Part shown: one piece after another, positions 1-9,113 of the stretch
Layout of the letters: every line of letters begins with the position of its first letter
How positions within the stretch are numbered: position 1 is the stretch's first letter
Assembly (NCBI GenBank): GCA_035528715.1
Contig: DATKYB010000109.1
Span: 1 to 35,866 of the forward strand
DNA: 35,866 bases
Source of the DNA: Nitrospinota bacterium
GTDB lineage: Bacteria > JADFOP01 > DATKYB01
Direction of reading: 5' to 3'
The notes under the pieces: model-generated
Database searches by the model: none
What the model was told of the DNA's origin: nothing
The model's input: only the letters and a program-made list of their open reading frames with translations
Translations under genes and position numbers: made by a program

Positions 1-1266
1 CTCCCCTATCTTTAACTTCTCGGTTTTCATTAACTCCATACCCTCTTTGGTACCGCCACCCCTAAGAAGATAATCCCCCTCTCTTATCCGGTAAACACAC
101 TCATCAGCCTCAAGAAGTCGAGCCGCCTGCTTTGCTATCCATGGGAGAAGTTCTTCTCTTGAGACAATAGAGGCAATCTTTTTATCTACTTCAAAAAGGG
201 TCTTTAACTGCCCTGCCTTTTTCTTTAACTCCTCTTCTGCTTTTTTGAATTCTGTAATATCTGTGAGCACACCGAAGCTCCCCTTAAAGTGGCCTTTTGA
301 ATCGAATATCCCTTTTGGGGATGCAAGTGTATGAACACGACGGCCATATTTACTTCTCCAAACAAGTTCAAAGGGAGCGGCATCGCCTTTTTTTCTCTCA
401 GCAATCTGTTCCTTCATTAAGGCCTGATAATCCTCAGCTATAAATTCTAACAAGTGATGCCCTAACATCTCATGCTTTGAGTAACCCAACATGTCACTGA
501 ACTTACTGTTTACATAAGTCAAGATATAATTCTTGTCAGCTATCCCTAAACCTTCATTCATTGTTTCAACCAGTTTGCGGTATTCTTCCTCGCTTTTCTT
601 CAGTGCCTCTTCTGCTCGCTTACGTCCGATGACGTGCCTTCTCATTGATCGAAGGGCAAAAAACCAGACAAACAATAGGATGGGGATAGTAATCACGATA
701 GATAAAACAGCCAAGAATGCCTGCCGACGTTGCCTGTGAAGGTTCGATTTTGCACGCTCTTGTAAAGCCACGGTGACATTCTTTATTCCTTCGGAGTAAA
801 TCCGTTTCTGATTTTCATACTCATCACCAAATAGAAGGAATGCAGCTTTTTCAGGATGGCCCTGGCGCACTAAATCAAAGGCTTGTTTTTCTATTGCGAC
901 CAGTTTAAGGTTAGCAGTATTTGTCTGGGCCGCGGCTTCACTCATGAAGATCTTCGGTTCCAGTTTCATTGCCTCCTTGATAGCTGCGTCTAACTTTGGC
1001 TCGAAGACTAAATAGCGCTCTTCCCACCATAGGTCGCCTGTGGATGCTGCCATGCGTGCTGACATGGTCAAGACTTCGTCAAGATGCGTAATGATACCGC
1101 TTAATTCCTGGAGTCGGAAGTCTGTTAACTTAATTATCTCAAAGTTCCTGTAAGAGTTCCAAACGTGCCAGCCTAACCCTGCAAACACAGCTATGGTAAG
1201 AACCAAAGCAGCCGCAAAAACCTTTACTGGGAAAAATCTTAATGATTTATTTTCGGTATGTGTCAT
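1..1266 (-). CDS. membrane PAS/GAF sensor protein (partial, C-terminus outside window)
   Basis: Open frame of 422 codons from an ATG at 1266 running off the left edge, so only the N-terminal part is seen. The first segment has a membrane helix at about residues 13-33. A roughly 150-residue extracytoplasmic region follows, then a second helix at about residues 185-207 (VLSIVITIPILLFVWFF). After it comes a PAS domain (about 222-340: EEYRKLVETMNEGLGIADKN, then a PAC-like end, DITEFKKAEEEL) and the beginning of a GAF domain (KTLFEVDKKIASIVSREELL). This architecture is typical of membrane sensor histidine kinases or diguanylate cyclases. The output domain lies outside the window, so the activity cannot be named. 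Base composition is visibly richer in G+C than the kinase gene to its right. The protein is divergent from that gene, with about 400 bp between them. No strong ribosome-binding site is seen before the chosen ATG. Confidence 0.85.
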   Translation of the reverse strand, partial: MTHTENKSLRFFPVKVFAAALVLTIAVFAGLGWHVWNSYRNFEIIKLTDFRLQELSGIITHLDEVLTMSARMAASTGDLWWEERYLVFEPKLDAAIKEAMKLEPKIFMSEAAAQTNTANLKLVAIEKQAFDLVRQGHPEKAAFLLFGDEYENQKRIYSEGIKNVTVALQERAKSNLHRQRRQAFLAVLSIVITIPILLFVWFFALRSMRRHVIGRKRAEEALKKSEEEYRKLVETMNEGLGIADKNYILTYVNSKFSDMLGYSKHEMLGHHLLEFIAEDYQALMKEQIAERKKGDAAPFELVWRSKYGRRVHTLASPKGIFDSKGHFKGSFGVLTDITEFKKAEEELKKKAGQLKTLFEVDKKIASIVSREELLPWIAKQAARLLEADECVYRIREGDYLLRGGGTKEGMELMKTEKLKIGE

Positions 1267-1670
1267 GGATTTGCTTTTAGAGAATGGGGAGTTAACCAAT
1301 CTTTACTATCTCCTCTTTTGATCTGTCTGCTTCAATCAAAGTTAATCTCACTCGCAACTTCTTGGATCTTTGATTTTTATTTTAAACCAAAATCAGATTT
1401 TTGTCTAAAAAAGTATGTTATTAACTCTAGGATATTTTTTGTTCAATCCTCAAAGCTCAAAATAAAAATTATAAATAATAATATTTATCGGCTCATTTTC
1501 TCTAGAAATCAACTCTTTAAAAAAATTTTTTACTTCTTTTGAAAAATAAGAAATTAAGAAATCCTTCTTAGGAAAGATTTTATGGAAAAGTGTTTAAAGT
1601 ATTTAAAGTAAGTGTCCGATATATTTTTATAATCATTAAAGTTATAGAAAAAACAAATAAAGGTTTTCTC
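1267..1670. other. AT-rich divergent intergenic region
   Basis: This gap between the divergent sensor genes is strongly AT-rich. It carries a 94-codon plus-strand frame that begins inside the neighbouring start codon region. That frame has no ribosome-binding site and an unlikely composition, so I do not call it a gene. No clear promoter consensus, hairpin or RNA motif was recognised. Confidence 0.4.
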
Positions 1671-3440
1671 ATGTCTTTAAGCATAAGAGAACAGGAAAAG
1701 AAGGATACTCTTGTTTACACTTTTGATAAAGTATTACAGGGTGATCTTTCTGTCAGGGTAGATCTGGAAGGTCTTTCTAAAAAACAGAGCGAATATGGAA
1801 AGAGATTAAACATGCTCATTGACATCCTTGAAAAAAGTGAAAAAGAAAAAGATATGTATATTAATATTTTTGGAGATTCATTTTTCTCTTATGAGAGTTA
1901 TATATATTGCTTCTCAGCCTTTAACCGTATTGGGGATATATTAAATAATACCTTTGATGTTAGCGAGATCTGTAAATCAGCCATTAAGATATGCAAAGAG
2001 GAGCTTGATTTTAAAGACTACATCATTGCTTTAAAAAGTAAAGGTAGGCCTGGATTAAAAATTTATAGAGAAGATGGGAAATTAGAATTGGAAGCGAACA
2101 GTGAATTTCTGAAGGTAGAGGGAATGATAAATAAAGTATTTAAAAAAGAAGAATCGACATTTATTACACAACATGAAGAAATAAAACACTTTAAAAAGCT
2201 TCTATCAAAAAATGATCTCTCTTCTATCCTGCTAGAACCGATTATTTCTAATAAAAAGGCGGTTGGAGCAATAGGGTTTGTCAATGGAAATGAAAAAGGT
2301 TTAGATCCAGGATATGAAAAACTGCTTGGAATTTTATCAAATTTTTTCGGACATGTTATTACGATTGCAGATCTCTATAAAGATACAAGGTTAAAGTCGA
2401 AAGAGATAAAAAACAGTAAAAATAAATTACAGGCCCTTTTTGATAGTATTTCAGACATGATCCTGGTTGTTAATAGGGATTTTGAGATTACCATGGCAAA
2501 TTATAAGCTGGCAGAATTTTGCAATACAACTCCTCGGGATATCATAGGTAAAAAGTGCTACTCCTCCTGCTATAAAAAAGAAGATATTTGTCAAGAATGC
2601 CCCTCATTGAAGACCTTTGATTCAAAAAAGCCACAGTTCTTAGAATTTACTTTTGGCAATGAAATTCTTCAATTATGGACCTATCCCATGTTTAATTCAG
2701 ACGGCGAACTTGAGTTTGTTATTGAATATGCAAAGTTTATAACAGAACAAAAAAAACTGGAAAGACAGATACAACAAGCAGAAAAAATGTCTTTAATAGG
2801 ACATTTGGCCACAACAATAGCCCATGAGATTCGAAATCCATTATCTGGCATCCTTACAACAGCACAACTGTTAGAAGAAGAATTCGACCAAGATGACCAG
2901 AGAAAGATGGATATGCAGGATATCACTCAAGAGATTCACAGGATTGAAAAATTAATGAATGAAATGCTTTCATTTTCAAAACCACAGCCTTTACAATTTA
3001 ACTCTGTTGATATCCACGATATATTAAATACGGCCTTTTCTTTTCTAAAAAAGGATGCCAAAAGACATAATATTGAGATTGTTGAAGATTTTGATAGAAC
3101 ATTACCTAAAATAAAAATAGACCCCAACAGAATACAACAGGTATTTCTTAATCTTATGTTAAATGCCATTGAATCTATGGCAAATGGTGGAAGGCTCAAG
3201 ATATCAACCAATAGAAGCGAAGAATGGATAGAGATAAAATTTATAGATTCAGGCATAGGAATATCCAAGGAAAATCTCAATAAGATATTCGATCCCTTTT
3301 TTAGTACGAAGACCAAAAAAAAAGGAACAGGTCTCGGTTTATCAGTGAGTTATAAAATTATAAAAGACCATAAGGGAGAAATAGAGGTAGAGAGCAAACA
3401 GGGAAAAGGGACCACTTTTACAGTAAGGTTAAAAATATGA
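1671..3440 (+). CDS. NtrB-type PAS sensor histidine kinase
   Basis: Cytoplasmic two-component sensor kinase of 589 residues from ATG 1671, which has AAAGG 8 nt upstream. The frame is open back to a GTG at 1590, but that start is less convincing. Domain order: N-terminal helical segment, GAF-like region (about 85-245), PAS (about 260-375), HisKA with the phosphorylatable His385 in AHEIRNPLSG, then HATPase_c with an N box (NLMLNAIESM), a G1 box (DSGIGI) and a G2 box (GTGLGLS). There are no membrane helices. The PAS domain holds four cysteines (C296, C300, C307, C310; C-x3-C-x6-C-x2-C), which suggests a redox or metal sensing site; this is inference. The stop overlaps the next gene's start by 4 nt, so the kinase and the sigma-54 activator are translationally coupled and form a cognate pair. 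Confidence 0.93.
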   Translation: MSLSIREQEKKDTLVYTFDKVLQGDLSVRVDLEGLSKKQSEYGKRLNMLIDILEKSEKEKDMYINIFGDSFFSYESYIYCFSAFNRIGDILNNTFDVSEICKSAIKICKEELDFKDYIIALKSKGRPGLKIYREDGKLELEANSEFLKVEGMINKVFKKEESTFITQHEEIKHFKKLLSKNDLSSILLEPIISNKKAVGAIGFVNGNEKGLDPGYEKLLGILSNFFGHVITIADLYKDTRLKSKEIKNSKNKLQALFDSISDMILVVNRDFEITMANYKLAEFCNTTPRDIIGKKCYSSCYKKEDICQECPSLKTFDSKKPQFLEFTFGNEILQLWTYPMFNSDGELEFVIEYAKFITEQKKLERQIQQAEKMSLIGHLATTIAHEIRNPLSGILTTAQLLEEEFDQDDQRKMDMQDITQEIHRIEKLMNEMLSFSKPQPLQFNSVDIHDILNTAFSFLKKDAKRHNIEIVEDFDRTLPKIKIDPNRIQQVFLNLMLNAIESMANGGRLKISTNRSEEWIEIKFIDSGIGISKENLNKIFDPFFSTKTKKKGTGLGLSVSYKIIKDHKGEIEVESKQGKGTTFTVRLKI

Positions 3441-4795
3441 AAAAGACTATTCTTTTAGTGGATGATGAGGAGCTCATCAGAAAGTCTCTCTGTAAGGCAC
3501 TTAGCAAGCAGGGATATGAAGTTTTTGCCGTGGATAATGGAAAGGAGGCTCTAAGGCAGTATGAAGATATATGTCCAGATCTTGTCCTCCTCGACATAAT
3601 ACTTCCTGATATGAATGGTTTTGAAATATTAAAAGAGATAAAAAAGATAGATAAAGAGGCTCTTATCGTTATGATTACAGGCGATAGCGGAATAAAAGGA
3701 GCTGTAGAAGCGGTAAAATTAGGGGCTTATGATTATGTTGGAAAGCCTATAAATCTTGAAGAGTTAAAATTTACCATAAATAAGGCCTTTGAGAATCTAA
3801 AGCTAAAGAGAGAGGTCAAGGCCATTAAGGAAACAAAAAGGGAAAGATATGGATTCGATAAGATTATTAGAAAAAGTCAAAAAATGGAAGAGTTATGCGA
3901 TCGAGCCAAAAAGGTGGCAGCCAGCAATGCCTCAATAATACTGATCCAAGGAGAGACCGGGACAGGAAAGGAGCTACTAGCACAGGCGTTTCATTACCAT
4001 AGTTCAAGAAGAGATAAACCTTTTGTTATCGTCAATTGTACTGCGCTTTCAAAGGAGCTTTTAGAAAGCGAATTCTTTGGTCATGAAAAAGGAGCCTTCA
4101 CAGGGGCTATAAAACTGAGAATTGGGAGATTTGAAATGGCAGATGGTGGCACGATATTTCTGGATGAAATAGGAGATGTGAACATAAGATTGCAGTCCAA
4201 ACTCTTAAGGGTAATCCAAGAAAGGCAATTCGAAAGGGTTGGGAGCGCTAAGACCATTTCTGTAGATGTCAGGGTTATTGCAGCTACGAATCACGATTTA
4301 GAGGTTTCAGTTAATGACGGTCGTTTTAGGGAAGACCTGTATTACAGACTCAAGGTTATTCCCCTTTATATTCCTCCATTAAGAGAAAGAGAAGAAGACA
4401 TACTGGTGCTGGCAGAAGATTTTATAAAAGAATATAACAAAGAATTTAGAAAAAATATAAGAGGGATTTCTCCAGAGGCTGCTAAGATACTGCAGAATCA
4501 TGTATGGAAAGGGAATGTGAGAGAGTTAAAAAATATAATAGAGAAGACGGTCCTCTTAGAAAGCGAGGAGATCATAGAGGCAAAAGATCTTCCATTAGAT
4601 ATAAAAAGTTCCGTCAAAGAAAATGAAGACTTTTTTGAGAATGATGAACTGATAACCTTAGATAAAATTGAGAAATATTATGTAGAGAGGGTATTGGAAA
4701 AGACGGGCGGAAATAAAAGTAAAGCCGCAAGGATATTAGGTATCACAAGACAAAGGCTTAAAAGAAAATTAAATCCTACTGGAGTCACAACTTAG
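3437..4795 (+). CDS. NtrC-family sigma-54-dependent response regulator
   Basis: Response regulator of 452 residues that activates RNA polymerase carrying sigma-54. The receiver domain (1-120) has the acidic pocket D9-D10 and the phosphoacceptor D53 (LVLLDIILPD). The AAA+ domain (about 135-370) has Walker A GETGTGKE, the sigma-54 contact loop GAFTGA and Walker B TIFLDEIGD. The C-terminal Fis-type helix-turn-helix (NKSKAARILGITRQRLKRKL) binds DNA. All elements needed for a classical enhancer-binding protein are intact and the length is normal. It overlaps the kinase gene by 4 nt, so it is the kinase's partner. Its targets are not known. The closest sigma-54-like promoter seen in the window is ahead of the receiver gene downstream. 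Confidence 0.96.
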   Translation: MKKTILLVDDEELIRKSLCKALSKQGYEVFAVDNGKEALRQYEDICPDLVLLDIILPDMNGFEILKEIKKIDKEALIVMITGDSGIKGAVEAVKLGAYDYVGKPINLEELKFTINKAFENLKLKREVKAIKETKRERYGFDKIIRKSQKMEELCDRAKKVAASNASIILIQGETGTGKELLAQAFHYHSSRRDKPFVIVNCTALSKELLESEFFGHEKGAFTGAIKLRIGRFEMADGGTIFLDEIGDVNIRLQSKLLRVIQERQFERVGSAKTISVDVRVIAATNHDLEVSVNDGRFREDLYYRLKVIPLYIPPLREREEDILVLAEDFIKEYNKEFRKNIRGISPEAAKILQNHVWKGNVRELKNIIEKTVLLESEEIIEAKDLPLDIKSSVKENEDFFENDELITLDKIEKYYVERVLEKTGGNKSKAARILGITRQRLKRKLNPTGVTT

Positions 4796-5095
4796 ATTTA
4801 AAAAGTTACCCCCTCCATCTCAACTAGTCTATTTCATAACACCACTGGGTTAATTCAAACCTTAAATTATCTATTAAAAATCAAAGGTTTTTCCAAAAGA
4901 TTAGAAATCTGTTTGAAAGCGTACACAAAAACTTTTGTAAAAAGATAAACTCAGAAATTCTTTTAAAGCCTTCTATCTTTTAACATATTGATAAATAATA
5001 AGTTATTATTTTTTTTATTCCTTTTCTCCTATGGCATAAAAATAGCAATAATAAAAGTTTGTTTTTAATAAATTTAATAAAAGGAAGAAAAACTT
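4796..5095. other. AT-rich intergenic region with a possible sigma-54 promoter
   Basis: A 300-bp spacer between the NtrC-type regulator and the lone receiver gene. It is very AT-rich and I find no open frame. The only signal I recognise is the sigma-54-like element listed separately near its right end. Confidence 0.5.
5032..5047 (+). promoter_or_regulatory. putative sigma-54 (-24/-12) promoter
   Basis: The 16-mer TGGCATAAAAATAGCA matches the sigma-54 consensus TGGCACG-N4-TTGCW at the invariant GG and GC with exact spacing (first G of GG to G of GC is 12 nt). The positions after TGGCA and before GC deviate. It lies about 50 bp before the receiver gene and directly downstream of a sigma-54 activator gene, which supports function. 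One short degenerate match in AT-rich DNA could still be chance. Confidence 0.5.
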
Positions 5096-5497
5096 ATGTT
5101 GAAGATTAAACCAACAATACTCATTGTAGAAGATGAGGAACTATTCAGAAAGTCGCTTGGTAGACTTATCGATAGATTGGGCTATAAAGCAATTTCAGTC
5201 TCAAATGCCGAGGAAGCATTAGAGTTAACAAAAAATGCCTCTTTTGATCTTATTTTGACAGATATCAAGCTACCTGGAATTACTGGATTAGAACTTTTAA
5301 AAACAATAAAACAACGTTCCTTAAATTCAATAGTAATCGTTATAACAGGATATGGAAATCCAGATATTGCAGTAAAAGCAATTCACTGTGGAGCAGACGG
5401 TTATCTTTTAAAACCAGTAAGAATAGAGGCTTTAAAACATACTATTAATCAGGGAATCGAAAAAAGTTGTCGCCTAAAAAATGTCTCTTGTAACTGA
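5096..5497 (+). CDS. stand-alone response regulator receiver protein
   Basis: A 133-residue protein that is only a CheY-like receiver domain. The acidic pocket is E12-D13, the phosphoacceptor is D56 (DLILTDIKLPG), the conserved Thr lies in VIVITGYG, and the Lys lies in YLLKP. There is no output domain, so it probably acts by protein contact, for example in a phosphorelay or on another kinase. Start ATG 5096 is preceded by AAGGAAGA. Its sequence resembles the receiver of the NtrC-type protein upstream (both begin IL-V-DEEL-RKSL), suggesting a related pathway or duplication. A sigma-54-like promoter precedes it. The stop is TGA; see the rejected list for the readthrough check. Confidence 0.92.
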   Translation: MLKIKPTILIVEDEELFRKSLGRLIDRLGYKAISVSNAEEALELTKNASFDLILTDIKLPGITGLELLKTIKQRSLNSIVIVITGYGNPDIAVKAIHCGADGYLLKPVRIEALKHTINQGIEKSCRLKNVSCN

Positions 5498-5698
5498 GCC
5501 TGTTACTGGCGAATAATAAATAGTCGAAAAATGGTGTATATAAACAAATCCTGTATAAAATAATCAAGAGAAATAGAAGTTTTTCCTGTCGTAATTTCTC
5601 CCTATAAATAATCACGCCTTTAAACATTTTATTGACATCTTATTTTTGGTCTATTATAAACTCTAAATGAGATTGCTCCCTTAAGAAGGATATTGATA

Positions 5699-6547
5699 AT
5701 GAGAGCCAAAATTCTAAAGAATCAAGAAGTGTCTCCTGGCTATTATAAAATGATTCTTCTTTCCCCGGAGGTTGCCAGCAAGGGAAAAGCAGGACAATTT
5801 ATTATGCTAAGGATAAAAGAGGGCTTTGATCCCCTTCTTCCCAGAGCATTTGCTATTCATAGAATCATATCTGAAAGAGAGGGTTTAAGCAACTATCATT
5901 CCATAGAGATATTATATCAAGTAGTGGGAAGGGGAACCAAATTGATGAGTTTAATGAAACCAGAAGAGGAACTTTATATTATTGGACCCCTTGGAAATGG
6001 ATTTACCATTTCTCCTCCAACAAAAAGGGCTCTTATTATTGCAGGAGGAATTGGTATTGCACCGATGTATTTTTTGGCAGAGGAGTTAAAAAAGGAAAAT
6101 ATGAAAACTCACCTCATCATAGGTGGAAAAGGGGAAAAAGATATTCTCTGTATAGAAGAATTTTTTTCCTTAGGGGTTGAAATAGAAATTTCTACAGAGG
6201 ATGGTAGCCTTGGAAAAAGAGGTATGGCAACAGGGCTTTTTAGAGACCTCATCGAAAAAGAAGACAAAAACTTCTTTAAAGATATTTCTATTTTTGCCTG
6301 TGGTCCGGATGCGATGTTACAAAACATTGCAGATTTAGCCTTAAAAAATTCCTTAAACTGTCAAGTCTCTATGGAGGCAAAGATGGCTTGTGGAATTGGT
6401 TCATGTTTAGGTTGTGTCGTTAAAACAAAAAGTGAAGGATCAGAAAGGCATTCTCAAAAAAATTCAAACCAAACTCAAATGTTTTCTTACGACCGGGTTT
6501 GTAAAGAAGGTCCTATCTTTGATGTTAATGATCTTATCTGGGAATAA
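5699..6547 (+). CDS. pyrK: dihydroorotate dehydrogenase B, electron-transfer subunit
   Basis: A 282-residue FAD and [2Fe-2S] protein that passes electrons from the PyrD flavin to NAD+. Together with PyrD it forms the type 1B dihydroorotate dehydrogenase, the fourth step of UMP synthesis. Visible features are a ferredoxin-reductase-like FAD domain (LLPRAFAIHR), an NAD-binding segment (ALIIAGGIGIAP), the CGPDAML motif, and a C-terminal cluster motif ACGIGSCLGC with a fourth Cys in DRVCKEGP. The start is ATG 5699, with AAGGA 8 nt upstream; an in-frame TTG at 5693 is less likely. It sits 12 nt before pyrD on the same strand, the usual pyrK-pyrD order. Confidence 0.95.
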   Translation: MRAKILKNQEVSPGYYKMILLSPEVASKGKAGQFIMLRIKEGFDPLLPRAFAIHRIISEREGLSNYHSIEILYQVVGRGTKLMSLMKPEEELYIIGPLGNGFTISPPTKRALIIAGGIGIAPMYFLAEELKKENMKTHLIIGGKGEKDILCIEEFFSLGVEIEISTEDGSLGKRGMATGLFRDLIEKEDKNFFKDISIFACGPDAMLQNIADLALKNSLNCQVSMEAKMACGIGSCLGCVVKTKSEGSERHSQKNSNQTQMFSYDRVCKEGPIFDVNDLIWE

Positions 6548-6559
6548 AAAGAAACGAAT

Positions 6560-7492
6560 ATGAATTCAGAGGATAAAAAAATAAAGCTATCAGTTAATAT
6601 TGCTGGCTTGAAACTCAAAAATCCAGTACTCACTGCTTCAGGGACCTTTGGATATGGAGAAGACTATGATGAATATATTGATTTGAATAAGTTAGGAGGT
6701 ATTGTCGTTAAAGGCTTGTCTTTAAAACCCACCTTGGGGAATCCACCTCCTCGAATTGTTGAAACCCCAGCAGGAATGCTCAATGCAATAGGATTACAAA
6801 ATATAGGAATCAATTCTTTCATAGAAGAAAAGCTCCCCTTTTTAAGGGGATTTGATACCAAGATAGTGGTTAATATATATGGCCATACTCAAGAAGAGTA
6901 TAGCCTGATTGCAGAAAAAGTAGAGGGGGTGGACGGAATTCATGGAGTTGAGGTAAACATCTCTTGTCCTAATGTGAAAAAGGGAGGAATGATATTTGGA
7001 ACTGATCCTAAAGAGACATATAAAGTCGTTCAGGCAGTAAGAAAAAAGACCTCCTTGCCATTGATAATTAAACTGTCTCCTAATGTAACTGATATAACCG
7101 TTATTGCTAAGGCAGCAGAAGATGCCGGGGCAGATGCCCTATCCCTCATAAATACCCTCTTGGGCATGGCTATTGATATCGACTCCTTAAGGCCACTCCT
7201 TGCCAATATTACTGGAGGGCTTTCTGGCCCAGCGGTTAAACCTGTGGCTCTAAGAATGGTATGGGAGGTATATCATTCGGTCAAGATACCCATCATTGGC
7301 ATAGGAGGAATAACGAAGGCCTCGGATGCCGTAGAATTTATGATAGCTGGAGCCTCTGCTGTAGAAATAGGAACAGCAAACTTTATCGATCCTACATCTA
7401 CTCTAAAGATATTGGAAGGGATAAAGATCTATTGTTTAGAAAAAGGCATAGATAATATTAATAGCCTTATAGGTAAATTACAGATTGATTAA
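6560..7492 (+). CDS. pyrD: dihydroorotate dehydrogenase B, catalytic subunit
   Basis: A 310-residue FMN TIM-barrel enzyme that oxidises dihydroorotate to orotate. The family catalytic cysteine is present as C136 in VNISCPNVK, which marks class 1 enzymes rather than the membrane class 2 type with Ser. Other conserved parts are the N-terminal [13 protein letters not shown], the substrate loop [19 protein letters not shown], and the phosphate-binding IGIGGI and AVEIGTAN. With pyrK immediately upstream this is the NAD-dependent 1B form. Length is normal. The gene ends 9 nt before the convergent spoVG gene. Confidence 0.97.
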   Translation: MNSEDKKIKLSVNIAGLKLKNPVLTASGTFGYGEDYDEYIDLNKLGGIVVKGLSLKPTLGNPPPRIVETPAGMLNAIGLQNIGINSFIEEKLPFLRGFDTKIVVNIYGHTQEEYSLIAEKVEGVDGIHGVEVNISCPNVKKGGMIFGTDPKETYKVVQAVRKKTSLPLIIKLSPNVTDITVIAKAAEDAGADALSLINTLLGMAIDIDSLRPLLANITGGLSGPAVKPVALRMVWEVYHSVKIPIIGIGGITKASDAVEFMIAGASAVEIGTANFIDPTSTLKILEGIKIYCLEKGIDNINSLIGKLQID

Positions 7493-7500
7493 TGATTATC

Positions 7501-7782
7501 TTATTCCTTTTTCATATATAGTTCTTTGTATCTGTCAATAATAGATTTTCTCAGATACTCTTTTATCTCATTATTTAATGGAATGACGAGATCTTTATAT
7601 TTTCCGTCCCTTGTCTTTTGGTTTGGAAAGCCTACAAAAAGACCGCCTTTTTCCGCTTCAATGATTTTAAATCCTTTAAGTAAAAGGGCGTCTTCTATAG
7701 TAACGTCAGCATATCCTCTTACCTGTCCGCCTATATTTCCTGTATCAAAGGGATATATCTTGATATCGGTTATCTTTAACAT
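7501..7782 (-). CDS. spoVG: SpoVG family nucleic-acid-binding regulator
   Basis: A 93-residue protein with the SpoVG signature: an N-terminal strand KITDIKIYPF, a middle GYADVTIEDALLLKGFKI, and GLFVGFPNQK-RDGKYKDLVIPLN. Family members bind DNA or RNA and modulate gene expression and cell division in Firmicutes and spirochaetes. They also occur in many deltaproteobacteria, so the name does not imply sporulation. I chose ATG 7782, giving MLKITDIKIYPF as in homologues; a GTG at 7791 would add three residues. It is convergent with pyrD, with no terminator seen in the 8-nt gap. Confidence 0.93.
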   Translation of the reverse strand: MLKITDIKIYPFDTGNIGGQVRGYADVTIEDALLLKGFKIIEAEKGGLFVGFPNQKTRDGKYKDLVIPLNNEIKEYLRKSIIDRYKELYMKKE

Positions 7783-7950
7783 GAGTATCACCCACGGATA
7801 ATTTATTCAAACTATAAGAGGAGTGGGATATTAATTTTATAATTTAAAATAGATAAAGTGAAAGATCAAGTTTAATAAAGCAAATCAATGAAATAATTGA
7901 CCCAAGCATTTTTATATGTTACTTTAAAAATTATAGAAAAAGGCTTTCAT

Positions 7951-8196
7951 ATGAGACATATAATATTAATTATCCTCATTATTCTTTTTTACTATCTCGT
8001 AAAAAGTTTTTTCTCGCCACCGAAGGCTAGTCAAAAAAAAGGGTATGGTGGAACAGAAATTGATGATGAAATGGTTAAAGATCCCAATTGTGGTGTCTAC
8101 ATACCTAAAAAGGAAGCATTAGAAAAGAAGATTAAAGGCCAGAAATACTATTTCTGCAGTAAAGAATGCATTGAAAAATTCAAACAAGGGAATTAA
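7951..8196 (+). CDS. membrane-anchored YHS-domain protein
   Basis: An 81-residue protein with a single N-terminal membrane helix (about 2-19, HIILIILIILFYYLVKSFF). A YHS-type metal-binding domain follows, with MVKDPNCGVYIPKKEAL and the closing YYFCSKECIEKF (a C-x3-C pair with Y-x-F context). YHS domains bind heavy metals and are common next to metal transporters, though none is nearby here. The start ATG 7951 has AAAAGG 7 nt upstream; a TTG 54 nt earlier is in frame but would disrupt the membrane signal. It stands alone between spoVG and doxX. Confidence 0.82.
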   Translation: MRHIILIILIILFYYLVKSFFSPPKASQKKGYGGTEIDDEMVKDPNCGVYIPKKEALEKKIKGQKYYFCSKECIEKFKQGN

Positions 8197-8331
8197 TCTC
8201 TGATTACTTTATAATCTTTTAATATATTTAATTATTCAATAATTTTTTAAACCTTCCTTTATTCCTTTATCAAGATATCAAAAACTTAAATCAAAACTCT
8301 CTGATCGTTGAAAATATCTCTACCAAAGCAA

Positions 8332-8784
8332 TTATTCCTCAAGTCTATTAGTAATGAGTTGATCCAAGGAATATTTTCCAGGTCCATAGAAAAGAAGAAA
8401 CAGGGCCATTCCAAGAAGGGCAAGATTGCATTCAATACCGTGTTCCTTTCCAGGTAGATTAAACCAGTTCATAAAGAATCCTGCATGAATATGAATCTTA
8501 AAAATGGCTACCAGCATAACTATAGAAATGCCAAGGGAAGATAAGCCTGTAAGAAACCCAAAGATTACTGCAATACCTCCAAGGAATTCTGTAAATGCTG
8601 CAATCACTGTTAAAAAGGCTGGAATGCCTAATGCCTCGTTAAAGACCTGTATAGTACCGCTGAGTCCCTTCCCACCAAAAATTCCTAAAACCTTTTGAGC
8701 GCCATGGGCAAAAAAGATAACTCCCAGAGGTATTCTAATAGCAAGGACTGCGCCTTCCATATAAGGCAATAAGTACTTTTTCAC
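8332..8784 (-). CDS. DoxX family membrane protein
   Basis: A 150-residue protein with four hydrophobic helices. The DoxX pattern is visible: RIPLGVIFFAHGAQKVLGIFGG near the start, then FLTVIAAFTEFLGGIAVIFGFLTG and a third and fourth helix. Such proteins are often linked to thiol, sulfur or quinone redox, but the role here is unknown. A GTG at 8784 is preceded by AGGAGG at 8 nt, so I take it as the start. An in-frame GTG at 8793 overlaps that ribosome-binding site. It appears monocistronic and lies downstream of a bidirectional hairpin terminator. Confidence 0.88.
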   Translation of the reverse strand: MKKYLLPYMEGAVLAIRIPLGVIFFAHGAQKVLGIFGGKGLSGTIQVFNEALGIPAFLTVIAAFTEFLGGIAVIFGFLTGLSSLGISIVMLVAIFKIHIHAGFFMNWFNLPGKEHGIECNLALLGMALFLLFYGPGKYSLDQLITNRLEE

Positions 8785-8837
8785 ATATACCACCTCCTTT
8801 TTTTAATTTCTAAAAGAATTCATCTTATTTATCATAA

Positions 8838-8872
8838 AAAAAGAAAAACCCCTGTATTCTCGGGGTTTTTTC
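8838..8872 (-). terminator. bidirectional intrinsic terminator
   Basis: A short stem (ACCCC paired with GGGGT) with a nine-base loop is flanked by A and T runs on both sides, so it can terminate on either strand. For the minus strand it ends the galU/MBL/zinc-ribbon transcript before doxX begins. Confidence 0.7.
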
Positions 8873-8924
8873 ATATATGTCGAATTATTTTCTTACTTTT
8901 TTAAGATTCACAGATATCTTCAAA

Positions 8925-9113
8925 TCAATCGGAGGATATTATGTCACCAATATCCTCATTCTTTGGCCTGCATTTAGGGCAAAACCTTATAATCTGATCC
9001 CTGCGGTAATAAAAATCTGCATCCATATCATCCTGCCTTAACATCTCAAAGGATTTAGGATTGATATAATATATCTCTCCACACTTCTTACATTTCGCCT
9101 CATTTTCTTCCAT
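8925..9113 (-). CDS. small zinc-ribbon protein
   Basis: A 62-residue protein with two CxxC knuckles (CKKC near residues 8-11 and CPKC near 45-48) that probably bind one zinc. Between them is a helical, acidic stretch. I do not recognise a named family. It follows the MBL gene by 118 nt on the same strand and is closed by a terminator, so it is probably the last gene of that operon. Function unknown. Confidence 0.7.
   Translation of the reverse strand: MEENEAKCKKCGEIYYINPKSFEMLRQDDMDADFYYRRDQIIRFCPKCRPKNEDIGDIISSD

Noticed and set aside
1258-1542. A 94-codon plus-strand frame in the gap between the two sensor genes.
   Set aside because: It overlaps the start of the minus-strand sensor, lacks a ribosome-binding site and reads like translated AT-rich spacer.
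5488-5560. Readthrough of the TGA ending the receiver gene as a second selenoprotein; the frame stays open for about 23 codons.
   Set aside because: The receiver domain is already complete, the extension looks non-coding, and only a 3-bp stem could form after the TGA, so there is no SECIS-like element.
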